A stretch of DNA of 64,000 bases from Methylobacterium sp. CB376 (GTDB lineage Bacteria; Pseudomonadota; Alphaproteobacteria; Rhizobiales; Beijerinckiaceae). Below the pieces are notes generated by a model. It ran no database searches, was not told where the DNA came from, and worked only from the letters and a program-made list of their open reading frames with translations. Each line of letters opens with the position of its first letter. The stretch's first letter is position 1. The stretch covers positions 4,973,001 to 5,037,000 of the forward strand of contig NZ_CP121648.1 in NCBI RefSeq assembly GCF_029714205.1, read 5' to 3'. This document shows positions 35,563 through 44,438 of this stretch, one piece after another. A program made the position numbers and the translations under genes.

Positions 35563-37245
35563 ATGTCCGCGCAGGCTGCGCCCCTGACCGTCGAGGCCGA
35601 CCTGGCCACCCTGGCCCGCGAGGCGGCGACCGCCGCCAAGGCGCTCGCCGCCGATGCCGGGCGCCGAGTGCGGGCGCGCGTCGCCACCGCCGAAGGCCGG
35701 CTCTCGGCCGAGAAGCTCGAAGCCGAGCAGCACGCCGCCCACGGCCTCGCCTGGCTGGCGACCTACGCCGAGGCGGTGAGCCAGCTCGCCTCCTACGCGG
35801 AGCGGCTCCAGGCAGCCGGGCGCTTCGGCGAGACCGAGAGCCTGCTCGTGCGCATCGGCATCGGCGAGTATCTCGACCAGATATTCGGCGGCATCCCGAT
35901 GAGCCAGGGCGAGATGGTGCGCCCGACCACCTCCCTCGGGCTGAGCGCCCAGGAAGTGGCGCGCCACCGCAGCGGCGCCGTCGAGACGCTGATCGCGGAG
36001 GGCAACACCGCCGCGCACCGCGCCGCCCTGGTCCGGCTGATCCGCGACGGGCAGGGCGCCGCCACGATCGGCGATTCGGGCCTCGACGAGGACATGGAGG
36101 CGATCCGCACCGAGATGCGCCGCTTCGGCCAGGCCGAGGTCGTGCCCCACGCGCACGAATGGCACCAGCAGAACGCCTACATCCCCCTCGAGATCATCGG
36201 CCAGATGGCCGAGCTCGGCGTCTTCGGCCTCACCATCCCGGAGGAGTACGGCGGGATGGGGCTGCCCAAGATCTCGATGTGCGTGGTCTCGGAGGAATTG
36301 TCGCGGGCCTATATCGGCGTCGGCTCGCTCGGCACGCGCTCCGAGATCGCCGCCGAGCTGATCCTCTGCGGCGGCACCGAGGCGCAGAAGCAGCGCTTCC
36401 TGCCGAAGATCGCCTCGGGCGAGATCCTGCCCACCGCCGTCTTCACCGAGCCGAATACCGGTTCCGACCTCGCCAACCTGCGCACCAAGGCGGTGAGGGA
36501 GGGCGACACCTGGAAGGTCTACGGCAACAAGACCTGGATCACGCATCCGGTCCGGGCCGACCTGATGACGATCCTGGTGCGCACCAAACCCGAGGAGCCG
36601 GGCCATCGCGGCCTGTCGCTGCTCCTCGGCGAGAAGCCCCGCGGCAGCGACGCGGAGCCCTTCCCGGTCGCGGGCCTGTCCGGCGGCGAGATCGAGGTGC
36701 TCGGCTACCGGGGCATGAAGGAGTACGAACTCGCCTTCGACGGGTTCGAGGTGCCGGCCGCCAACCTCCTCGGCGAGGTCGAGGGCAAGGGCTTCGCCCA
36801 GCTGATGCAGACCTTCGAATCGGCCCGCATCCAGACGGCGGCCCGCGCGGTCGGCGTGGCCCAGTCGGCCCTCGACATCGGCCTGCGCTACGCGGAGGAG
36901 CGGGTGCAGTTCGGCAAGCCGCTGGTGGCCTTCCCGCGGGTGGCCGACAAGCTCGCCATGATGGCGGTCGAGATCGCGATCGCCCGCCAGCTCACCTACT
37001 TCGCCGCCCACGAGAAGGACGAGGGCAAGCGCTGCGACCTGGAGGCCGGCATGGCGAAGCTGCTCGCCGCCCGCGTCGCCTGGGCGGCGGCCGACAACGC
37101 GCTGCAGATCCATGGCGGCAACGGCTTCGCGCTGGAGTACCAGATCAGCCGCGTGCTCTGCGACGCGCGCATCCTCTCGATCTTCGAGGGCGCGGCGGAG
37201 ATCCAGGCGCAGGTCATCGCCCGCCGCCTGCTCGAGGTGCAGTAG
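35563..37245 (+). CDS. mcd: (2S)-methylsuccinyl-CoA dehydrogenase (ethylmalonyl-CoA pathway)
   Basis: A 560-residue acyl-CoA dehydrogenase-family flavoenzyme with an unusual N-terminal extension of about 165 residues before the normal ACAD fold (which starts near DEDMEAIRTEMRRFGQAEV). This architecture and length match Mcd, which oxidises methylsuccinyl-CoA to mesaconyl-CoA in the ethylmalonyl-CoA pathway. FAD/substrate motifs are AVFTEPNTGSDLANLRT, KTWITHP and the C-terminal QIHGGNGFALEYQISR with IFEGAAEIQ. It regenerates glyoxylate in isocitrate-lyase-negative methylotrophs. No other pathway gene is adjacent. Confidence 0.9.
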   Translation: MSAQAAPLTVEADLATLAREAATAAKALAADAGRRVRARVATAEGRLSAEKLEAEQHAAHGLAWLATYAEAVSQLASYAERLQAAGRFGETESLLVRIGIGEYLDQIFGGIPMSQGEMVRPTTSLGLSAQEVARHRSGAVETLIAEGNTAAHRAALVRLIRDGQGAATIGDSGLDEDMEAIRTEMRRFGQAEVVPHAHEWHQQNAYIPLEIIGQMAELGVFGLTIPEEYGGMGLPKISMCVVSEELSRAYIGVGSLGTRSEIAAELILCGGTEAQKQRFLPKIASGEILPTAVFTEPNTGSDLANLRTKAVREGDTWKVYGNKTWITHPVRADLMTILVRTKPEEPGHRGLSLLLGEKPRGSDAEPFPVAGLSGGEIEVLGYRGMKEYELAFDGFEVPAANLLGEVEGKGFAQLMQTFESARIQTAARAVGVAQSALDIGLRYAEERVQFGKPLVAFPRVADKLAMMAVEIAIARQLTYFAAHEKDEGKRCDLEAGMAKLLAARVAWAAADNALQIHGGNGFALEYQISRVLCDARILSIFEGAAEIQAQVIARRLLEVQ

Positions 37246-37274
37246 GGCCGGGCGCGCCCGGGCCCCGGGACCGC

Positions 37275-37763
37275 TCAGCCGGCGAGCCCGCGCGGCCGCG
37301 GGGCGGGGCCGCCCGCCCCCGCGGCGGATTCGTCGGCCGGGGCGGCCGCCCCCCCGACGAGGAGCGCGCGCATCAGCCGGATCGTCGCCCGCGCCGAGGC
37401 GCCGTCTCCGCGCGCCTCGGGCAGCAGCAGCGCGGCCGGCAGCAGGTCGGGCCGGTCGACCGCGATCCGCGTCATCGACCAGGACCCGAACAGCCGCTCG
37501 TCCGTCGGCGCCAGTTCGAGCAGTTCGACGCGGCGGTGGCGCAGGTCGCAGCAGATCCGCTCGAAGGTCGCCTCGATGGCCGGGAGCGGGCCTTCGAGCG
37601 CCTGCACGAAGATGCCCGGCACGTGCAGGAGCGCCCCGGTGAGCCCCGCGGCCTCGTTGCGCGCCCGGGAGGCCGCGATGATCCCGTCGAGCTCGCGGTC
37701 GAGCCGCGCCGCGCGGCCGGGGAGCGCGGCCTCGCTGCGATAGAGCAGGCGGTGAAGCAGCAT
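37275..37763 (-). CDS. BLUF-domain blue-light photoreceptor
   Basis: A 162-residue protein: a BLUF domain over residues 1-100 plus a low-complexity tail. The flavin-switch residues are present: Tyr8 (HRLLYRSEA), Asn36 (SRARNEAAGLTG) and Gln54 (GIFVQALEGP), plus the Trp/Met pair in GSWSMTRI. BLUF proteins sense blue light through FAD and act on a partner. The gene starts 11 bases after an EAL/GGDEF gene on the same strand, so that cyclic-di-GMP enzyme is the obvious partner. Confidence 0.87.
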   Translation of the reverse strand: MLLHRLLYRSEAALPGRAARLDRELDGIIAASRARNEAAGLTGALLHVPGIFVQALEGPLPAIEATFERICCDLRHRRVELLELAPTDERLFGSWSMTRIAVDRPDLLPAALLLPEARGDGASARATIRLMRALLVGGAAAPADESAAGAGGPAPRPRGLAG

Positions 37764-37774
37764 GGCATTCCTTC

Positions 37775-40168
37775 TCAGGCGCGCGGCGCGCGCGGCGCGC
37801 GAAAGAGTTCGGCGATGGACTCGGCCGGGACCGGCCGGCTGTAGAGGTAGCCCTGCAGCTGGTCGCAGCCCTCGCCCGCGATGAAGACCGATTGCTGATC
37901 GGTCTCGACTCCCTCGGCCGTGGTCTTGATGCCGAGGCTGCGCCCGAGCATCGCGATGGCGCGCACGATCGCGACGCTGTCCCGGTCCTGCGGCGTCTGG
38001 CGCACGAAGGACTGGTCGATCTTGATCTTGTCGAACGGAAAGCGGCGCAGGTAGCTCAGGCTCGAATAGCCGGTGCCGAAATCGTCCATCGAGATCCGGA
38101 TGCCGAGGCCCCGGAGTTCCGTCAGCACCGCCAGGGTGCGGTGCTCGTCCTGCATCAGCGTCCCCTCGGTGATCTCGATCTCCAGGCGGGAGCCCGGGAG
38201 GCCGGTCTCGGCCAGGATGCCGCGGACCGTGGCGGCGAGCCGGGGGTCGCGGAACTGCACCGGCGAGAGGTTGACCGCGACCGGCAGGGGCGTCGCCCAG
38301 CGGCGGGCCTCGGCGCAGGCCGTGCGCAGCACCCACTCGCCGAGCGGGCCGATCAGTCCGGTCTCCTCCGCGAGCGGGATGAACTCCCCGGGCGAGACGA
38401 GGCCGCGCTCCGGATGGTGCCAGCGGATCAGCGCCTCGGCCCCGTCGAAGCGGCCGGTCCGGGCATCGACCTGCGGCTGGAAGTAGAGTTCGAATTCCTG
38501 CCGCGCGAGGGCGCGCCGCAGGTCGAGTTCGAGGGAGCGGCGGGCCTGCATGCGGGCATTCATGGTGCCCTCGAACATCCGGAAGCGCCCGCGGCCCTCC
38601 TCCTTGGCTCCGTAGAGGGCGAGGTCGGCGCTGCGCAGGAGCTGCTCCGGCGTGTCGCCGTCCTGGGGGGCGAGGGCGATGCCGATGCTCGCGCCGATGT
38701 CGAGGATGTGTCCGTCGATCACGAAGGGGCGGCTCAGGATCTCGATCGCCCGCTCGGCCGCCGCCTGGATCGCCGCGAGGTCGCCGGCGCCCGCCGCATC
38801 CCCCGCCCCGGCGAGCAGGATGGCGAATTCGTCGCCGCCGAGCCGCGCCACCACGTCGGCCGCGCCCACCACCCGCAGCAGGCGCTGCGCCACCCGGCGC
38901 AGCAGGTCGTCCCCCATCCCGTGCCCGAGCGTGTCGTTGACGGCCTTGAAGCGGTCGAGGTCCAGGATCAGCAGCGCGAAGGGCGCCGGGTCGTGCCGCC
39001 GCGCGGCGAAGCGCTCGGCCAGGAGCTCGGCCAGGACGCCGTTGAAGCGCAGGCGGTTGGCGAGGCCCGTGAGCGCGTCGTGATGCGCCAAGTGGGTAAT
39101 CGCCGCCTCGGCCCGCAGGCGGTCGCGCTGGTCGCGCACCGCGACCACCAGGTGGGGTCTGGTCTCGATCGCGATGGTCTGGGCGATGACCCGCACCGGG
39201 ATCTCCGCCCCGCTCGCGTCGCGCAAGGTCGCATCGCGCTCGTGGGTGAGCGGGATCGCCGCGGCCGACAGGCCCGGCAGCAGGTCCGGCAGGGCGCGGC
39301 CGATCACCTCCTCGCGGCCCCGGCCGAGGATGCGCTCGATGCTCCGGTTCACGCCGACGATCGCGTCGTCGTCGCAGATCAGCAATCCCTCGACGGCGAT
39401 GTCGGCGAGGTCGCGCAGGCGCTGGCGCTCCGCCACCCGGCGCCGGTGGTTGAGGATGCTCAGGCGCAGTGCCGCCAGCGCCGCCCCGAGGATCAGGAAG
39501 GCCGCGTTGGCCGTGAGGATCGTCACCACGGCGGCGTCGAGGGAGCCGTCCGGCAGCGCGATGCGCGGGTCGTAGCGCAGGGACAGGGCGCCCATGCCGA
39601 TGAAATGCGCGCCGCAGACCGCGAGCAGCAGAGCGAGCGGCGCGAGGGCGCGCGCGAGGCGCTGCGGCGCCAGGGAGAGCCGCAGCGCCAGGACCGACAG
39701 GGCGATTCCGGCGAGGACCGACACGGCCACCCGCTGCCCGTCCCAGGCGATCGTGCCCTGGACCCGGTAGGCCGCCATGCCGGTATAGTGCATGCCGGCG
39801 ATCGCGAGCCCGATGAGCGCGCCGCCCGCGACCGCCCCGTGCCGCGTCCGGCTGCCGACGATCGCCAGGGCCGCGAGGCTCACCAGCATCACCGCGACCG
39901 CGAAGGAGGCGACGGTGGGCGCCAGGGCGAAGCCGAAGGCCATCCCGGGCGCGAAGGCCAGCATGGCGATGAAGTGGGTGGCCCAGATCGCCGAACTGGT
40001 GGTGAGGACCGCCGCCGCCGCCCAGCCGATCCGCTCGCGGCCCGACGCCCGGAAGGTCTGCCGCCCGAGCGCGAAGGTCGCGTAGCAGCCGACCGCGCAG
40101 ATCAGCGCCGCCACGACGATCAGGCGCGGGTCGTGCTGCTGCGTGAGACAGGCGATGATGTCCATCAT
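37775..40168 (-). CDS. MHYT-PAS-GGDEF-EAL cyclic-di-GMP signalling protein
   Basis: A 797-residue inner-membrane protein. Residues 1-240 form an MHYT sensor (ATHFIAMLAF, MHYTGMAAYR, AHFIGMGALS), proposed to bind copper and sense oxygen, CO or NO. A PAS domain (VEGLLICDDDAIVGVNRSIERILGRG) follows, then GGDEF with an intact ARLGGDEFAIL signature and EAL with FDGAEALIRWHHPERG, EITEGTLM and DDFGTGYSSLSYL. The usual I-site RxxD reads GAAD, so product inhibition is probably lost. The intact EAL motif suggests phosphodiesterase activity. Start codons at 40168 and 40165 are equal. Confidence 0.9.
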   Translation of the reverse strand: MMDIIACLTQQHDPRLIVVAALICAVGCYATFALGRQTFRASGRERIGWAAAAVLTTSSAIWATHFIAMLAFAPGMAFGFALAPTVASFAVAVMLVSLAALAIVGSRTRHGAVAGGALIGLAIAGMHYTGMAAYRVQGTIAWDGQRVAVSVLAGIALSVLALRLSLAPQRLARALAPLALLLAVCGAHFIGMGALSLRYDPRIALPDGSLDAAVVTILTANAAFLILGAALAALRLSILNHRRRVAERQRLRDLADIAVEGLLICDDDAIVGVNRSIERILGRGREEVIGRALPDLLPGLSAAAIPLTHERDATLRDASGAEIPVRVIAQTIAIETRPHLVVAVRDQRDRLRAEAAITHLAHHDALTGLANRLRFNGVLAELLAERFAARRHDPAPFALLILDLDRFKAVNDTLGHGMGDDLLRRVAQRLLRVVGAADVVARLGGDEFAILLAGAGDAAGAGDLAAIQAAAERAIEILSRPFVIDGHILDIGASIGIALAPQDGDTPEQLLRSADLALYGAKEEGRGRFRMFEGTMNARMQARRSLELDLRRALARQEFELYFQPQVDARTGRFDGAEALIRWHHPERGLVSPGEFIPLAEETGLIGPLGEWVLRTACAEARRWATPLPVAVNLSPVQFRDPRLAATVRGILAETGLPGSRLEIEITEGTLMQDEHRTLAVLTELRGLGIRISMDDFGTGYSSLSYLRRFPFDKIKIDQSFVRQTPQDRDSVAIVRAIAMLGRSLGIKTTAEGVETDQQSVFIAGEGCDQLQGYLYSRPVPAESIAELFRAPRAPRA

Positions 40169-40454
40169 CGGATCCCGTTCCGGCCCGGGCGCGGCGCCGG
40201 CAGCGCCCCGGGCCCGATTCAATCGTGGCCTCATCGATGGTGCGGCTGCGCTTACCCGCCCGTTCACGCCGCCCGTGTCGGACTGGATTTTGCAAGTCCA
40301 GGTAGAGATGCCGGTGATCGTGGTGAACGCGCCGTGAAGCCGGCGGGAGATCGGTGCGCGCGATCCGCGATCGCCGCGACCTGCGCGGAACCGGTCGCGG
40401 CCGACGCGTTCCCCGACGGGGCCGGCCGCGGCGGCGCGGCCCGCGCCGACCCAA

Positions 40455-40495
40455 TCCTCGCATTCCGGCGGAACGCGCGTGCCGGAATGCGAGGA
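40455..40495 (-). terminator. 15-bp perfect hairpin after the acyltransferase fusion gene
   Basis: TCCTCGCATTCCGGC (40455-40469) and GCCGGAATGCGAGGA (40481-40495) pair perfectly around an 11-base loop, 30 bases past the stop of the 40526-43945 minus-strand gene. It is a good terminator candidate. The rest of the gap 40169-40525 is the probable promoter region of the MHYT-GGDEF-EAL gene and shows no gene. Confidence 0.65.
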
Positions 40496-40525
40496 ATGGT
40501 CGGCCTCCCGGCCGGGATCGCGGCC

Positions 40526-43500
40526 CTACTCGGCGGCCGCCGGCAGCGCGGCGCGGGCGCGCACCATCTGCGTCACGGCCGTGAAGTCGGTCTTGCCCGA
40601 GCCCAGCTGCGGCAGGTGCTCCACCGTCACGATCTCGGCCGGCACCATCAGCTCGCTCGCCCCCCGCGCCCGCGCATGGGCCAGGAAGGCCGAGCGGCTC
40701 GCGTCGCGCTTCTCCGTGACCAGGACGAGCCGCTCGCCCTTGCGCGGGTCCGGCACCGTCGCCGCCGCGGAGGCGGCCTCCGGCCAGAGTTCGGCGGCCA
40801 GCGTCTCGACCGCCGCGAGCGAGATCATCTCGCCGCCGATCTTGGCGAAGCGCTTGGCCCGGCCCTGGATGATGACGAAGCCGGCCTCGTCGATCGTCAC
40901 GATGTCGCCGGTGTCGTGCCACCCGCTCGGGGGCGGCTCCAGCACGCCGGGCTTCTCGGCCCGCAGATAGCCCAGCATCACGTTCGGCCCGCGCACGAAC
41001 AGCCGGCCCCCCTCCGGAACCCCCGGCAGCGGCTCGAGCCGGGCCTCCATGCCGGGCATGATCCGCCCGACCGTGCCGAAGCGGTTGAACATCGGGGTGT
41101 TGAGGGCGAGCACCGGCGCCGTCTCGGTGACGCCGTAGCCCTCCAGGATGCGCAGCCCGAACTTCTCCGCGTAGGTCCCGCGGGTCTGCGCCTTCACGGG
41201 CTCGGCGCCCGCCAGAATGTAGCGCAGCGAGCGGAAATCGTAGGGATGCGCCGCCCGGGCGTAGCCGGCCAGGAACGTGTCCGTGCCGAACAGGATCGTG
41301 GCGTTCGAGCCGTAGACCAGTTCCGGCACGATCCGGTAGTGCAGCGGCGACGGATACAGGAAGACCGGTACCCCGGAGACCAGGGGCAGGACGAGGCCCA
41401 CCGTCAGGCCGAAGGAGTGGAACACCGGCAGGACGTTGAAGACCTTGTCGGTGCGGCCGAAATCGATGCGGGCCTGGGCCTGGGCGGCATTGGCCAGCAT
41501 GTTGCGGTGCGACAGGACCACGCCCTTGGGCAGGCCCTCGCTGCCCGAGGTGAACAGGATCGCGGCCGGATCCTCGGGGCGGCGCTGGGCGATCGCCCGG
41601 CGCCAGTGCAGGAGCCCGTCGAGCTTGGCGAGCAGGCCGAGCCGCGCCCGGACATCCTCCAGGTAGACGACGCGCAGGCTCTGGCCGAGCCCGGCCACCA
41701 CGGCGTCGAGCCGGCCCTTCTCCACGAAGGCCCGCGAGGTGACGATCGTGTCGACCTCGGCGGCCCGGCAGGCGCTGAGGATGTTGGCGGTGCCCGCCGT
41801 GAAGTTGATCATCGCCGGGACCCGGCCCGCCGACATCACGCCGAGCACCGTCACGGCGGCGCCGTTGGCGTTGGGCAGCATCACGCCGAGGGCGCGGCCC
41901 TCCGGCGCGAGGGGAGCGAGGGCGCGGCCGAGCACGCGCGCCCCGACGAGGAGCCGACGGTAGGAGAGGGGGCCCGAGACCGGATCCTCCGCGGCGACGC
42001 GCCGCGGGCCCTCGCGCCGGGCCGCCTCGACCACGGCACCGAACACCGTGCGGTCGATCGGAGCGGTGCGGAAGATCAGGTCCGACATCACCCCGTAGAG
42101 GGCGGCGCCCGCCGCCTGGCGGCGCTGCTTGCCCTTCAGGGCGGGATCGACCGAGAGCCGCACCGGCTCCAGCACCGTCACGGTGATCTTCGGCCACCAT
42201 GTCCGGCGCACCTGGGCCCGCGACAGGCGCGATAACAGCGTGCGCTCCGGCCCCTCGATCCTGACGGGCACGACCACGGCCCCCGCCTTGTCGGCGATCA
42301 TGCCGGCCCCGTCATAGACCTTCATCAGGCAGCCGGTGACGGTGAGGCGCCCCTCGGGGAAGATGATCAGCGTCTCGCCGCCCCTGACCGTGTTGATGAG
42401 GTGGCGCGTCGCCATCGGCTTGGTAGGGTCGAGCGGGATCGCCCGGGTCAGCCACAGGAAGGGCTTTACCCACCAGCGCTGCGCGATGCCGTGGTCGATG
42501 GCGAAGGTCGGCTCGCGCTCGGTGAGCGTCAGCGCGAGGCCGCCGTCGAGGAAGCTCACGTGGTTGAGGGCGATGATCGGGTTCGGCCCGGCCGTGTCCA
42601 GGTTCTCCAGGCCCCGCACCTCCATCCGGTAGAAGGCGCGGAACAGGATCGACAGGAAGTCCCGGAAGGCGCTCGTCGGCAGCACCGCCAGGATGGCGAT
42701 CCCGGCCGCGAGGTTGGCCAGCGCGACGATGACGAACAGCCCGGCGCCCGAGACGCCCACCTTCTGCAGCGCCGCGATGCCGGCCGCGCCGAGCACGATC
42801 AGCGCCGCCGAGAGCACGTTCGAGGCGGCGATGACCCGGGCGCGCACCTCCTTGGGCGTCCAGGCCTGGAGCGCCGCGAAGGAAGGCACGATGAACAGGC
42901 CGGCGGCCGCCGCGAGCAGCGCGAAATCCACCGCGACCCGCACGCCCTCGAAGCGGGACAGGAAGGCGACGGCCCCGAGCGGCGCTGCCGGGACGGAGGC
43001 GTGGCCCGCCAGATAGGCGAGGTCGAGGGAGACGAAGCCCATGATCAGGGCCGCGATCGGGGTCGGCAGCACCACGATCCGCCCGGCGCAGAGCCACGAG
43101 GCGAGGCCCGATCCCGCCGCCACGCCGATCGAGAACAGGGCCAACATGGCGGTGACGACCGATTCGTCCCCCCCGAAGCTGCCCTTCACCACGGCCGGCA
43201 GCAGGGCCAGGACCACGGCGCCGACGAGCCAGAACCAGCTGGTGATCAGCCCGGTGCGCCACAGCCGGGTGTCCGCGTAGAGGTCGCGCACCAGGCCGAC
43301 CGTCGAGCGCAGCACGTTGCGGTCGATGACGAGACCGGGCGCGGCCTCGCCGGTCGGCGGGATCAGCAGGCTCGCCGCCCAGCACAGGACCGCGAAGCCC
43401 ATCACCAGCCCGCCGAAGACCGAGGGCCCCCCATGCGTGACCGCCAGGCCGCCCGCGATCGTGCCGGTCAGGATGGCCAGGAAGGTCGCCGCCTCGATCA

Positions 43501-43945
43501 GCGCGTTGCCGGCCGGCAGCTCGGCCCGCAGCAGGTGATCGGGCAGGATGCCGTACTTGATCGGCCCGAACAGCGCCGCGATGGCGCCGAACATCACCAG
43601 GGCCACGAACAGGATCGGGACCGAGGCGAGGACGAAGCCGAGCACCGCCACCGCGGCGGCGCCGATCTCGGCCGCCTTGAGCCGGCGCGTCAGCCACGCC
43701 TTGTCGTGCCGGTCGGCGAGCTCGCCCCCGAGCCCCGACAGGAAGAAGAAGGGCGCGATGAACGCCGCGCCCGCGAGCGTCACCAGCGCGGCCGAGCCCC
43801 CATCCGCCCCGCCGCCCCCGCCGCCGACCCCGAACAGGATCAGGAACACCAGCGCGTTCTTGAGGAAATTGTCGTTGAAGGCCGAGAAGAACTGGCACCA
43901 GAACAGCGGCGCGAAGCGCCGCGTCGTCATCAGCGATCCGGACAT
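40526..43945 (-). CDS. MFS-PlsC-AMP ligase fusion: acyl-[ACP]-phospholipid O-acyltransferase
   Basis: A 1139-residue three-part protein. Residues 1-400 form an MFS/LplT-like transporter (APLFWCQFFSAFNDNFLKNALVF). The middle is a PlsC acyltransferase with NHVSFLD and the FPEGRLTVTG motif. The last 500 residues are an acyl-CoA/ACP ligase with FTSGSEGLPKGVVLSHRN and GWHDTGDIVTID. In enterobacteria LplT (lysophospholipid flippase) and Aas (acyltransferase/acyl-ACP synthetase) are two proteins; here they are fused, so import and re-acylation of lysophospholipid probably happen in one chain. Such fusions are known in proteobacteria. ATG at 43945 (MSGSLMTTRRF). Confidence 0.9.
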   Translation of the reverse strand: MSGSLMTTRRFAPLFWCQFFSAFNDNFLKNALVFLILFGVGGGGGGADGGSAALVTLAGAAFIAPFFFLSGLGGELADRHDKAWLTRRLKAAEIGAAAVAVLGFVLASVPILFVALVMFGAIAALFGPIKYGILPDHLLRAELPAGNALIEAATFLAILTGTIAGGLAVTHGGPSVFGGLVMGFAVLCWAASLLIPPTGEAAPGLVIDRNVLRSTVGLVRDLYADTRLWRTGLITSWFWLVGAVVLALLPAVVKGSFGGDESVVTAMLALFSIGVAAGSGLASWLCAGRIVVLPTPIAALIMGFVSLDLAYLAGHASVPAAPLGAVAFLSRFEGVRVAVDFALLAAAAGLFIVPSFAALQAWTPKEVRARVIAASNVLSAALIVLGAAGIAALQKVGVSGAGLFVIVALANLAAGIAILAVLPTSAFRDFLSILFRAFYRMEVRGLENLDTAGPNPIIALNHVSFLDGGLALTLTEREPTFAIDHGIAQRWWVKPFLWLTRAIPLDPTKPMATRHLINTVRGGETLIIFPEGRLTVTGCLMKVYDGAGMIADKAGAVVVPVRIEGPERTLLSRLSRAQVRRTWWPKITVTVLEPVRLSVDPALKGKQRRQAAGAALYGVMSDLIFRTAPIDRTVFGAVVEAARREGPRRVAAEDPVSGPLSYRRLLVGARVLGRALAPLAPEGRALGVMLPNANGAAVTVLGVMSAGRVPAMINFTAGTANILSACRAAEVDTIVTSRAFVEKGRLDAVVAGLGQSLRVVYLEDVRARLGLLAKLDGLLHWRRAIAQRRPEDPAAILFTSGSEGLPKGVVLSHRNMLANAAQAQARIDFGRTDKVFNVLPVFHSFGLTVGLVLPLVSGVPVFLYPSPLHYRIVPELVYGSNATILFGTDTFLAGYARAAHPYDFRSLRYILAGAEPVKAQTRGTYAEKFGLRILEGYGVTETAPVLALNTPMFNRFGTVGRIMPGMEARLEPLPGVPEGGRLFVRGPNVMLGYLRAEKPGVLEPPPSGWHDTGDIVTIDEAGFVIIQGRAKRFAKIGGEMISLAAVETLAAELWPEAASAAATVPDPRKGERLVLVTEKRDASRSAFLAHARARGASELMVPAEIVTVEHLPQLGSGKTDFTAVTQMVRARAALPAAAE

Positions 43946-44014
43946 GGTTGAACCTTGGTCGATGGGGGGTCTGCCGAAGGACCGGCGCCAGGGGGCGGCC
44001 CGCATTCTATCAGG

Positions 44015-44290
44015 TTACTCCTTGCCGATCTCCATCAGCAGGCGCTCGGCCCGGGCGTCCTCGATCCGGTTGACCATGCGCTTGCTCTCGTGAACGTCGC
44101 GGACCGTTTTCACGAGGGTCACGCAGGATTGCACCAGCATGACGACCCCCATGGCGAGATAGCCCTTGATCCAGAGATCGAGGGGCAGGAACAGGATGCC
44201 GCCCCCGACCATGGTGGCGGCCCCGAGGAAGGAGGCGTACGTGAAGGCGACCCAGGCCGAGGTGTGCTGGGTGGCGGGTTGCGTGGTCAT
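44015..44290 (-). CDS. YiaA/YiaB family inner membrane protein
   Basis: A 91-residue protein with two hydrophobic helices (WVAFTYASFLGAATMVGGGILFL and GYLAMGVVMLVQSCVTLVKTV) in the YiaAB two-helix pattern, then a charged C-terminal segment (HESKRMVNRIEDARAERLLMEIGKE). Function unknown. It lies downstream of pspA on the same strand and upstream of the acyltransferase fusion, so it may be part of a membrane-stress set. Confidence 0.82.
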   Translation of the reverse strand: MTTQPATQHTSAWVAFTYASFLGAATMVGGGILFLPLDLWIKGYLAMGVVMLVQSCVTLVKTVRDVHESKRMVNRIEDARAERLLMEIGKE

Positions 44291-44348
44291 GGGATGAGAC
44301 GTCCTTCTGTGGGCAATGATGTGGCGAGACCAAAAGTGACCGGACGGT

Positions 44349-44438
44349 GCGGCCGGAGCACCGGCCGGCTTGCTCAGTCAGGACGCGGCCGGAGCACCGG
44401 CCGCTTTGCCGGGTCAGGACGCGGCCGGAGCACCGGCC
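44349..44438 (-). repeat. Three 36-bp tandem repeats at the 3' end of pspA-like gene
   Basis: The block GCGGCCGGAGCACCGGCC recurs at 44349, 44385 and 44421, a period of 36 bases (12 codons). Each unit contains a CCGGCC/GGCCGG inverted repeat. Read on the minus strand the units encode (K)AAGAPAAS followed by a stop; the gene ends at the first stop (44414), and the next copy repeats the same tail and stop in frame. It also may act as a terminator. Confidence 0.75.

Noticed and set aside
37892..42235. Frame of 1447 codons on the plus strand opposite the EAL/GGDEF and acyltransferase genes
   Set aside because: Antisense shadow; no domain and no plausible start.
44349..44438. 36-bp periodic repeat as a CRISPR array
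   Set aside because: The units are contiguous without unique spacers and overlap a coding 3' end.
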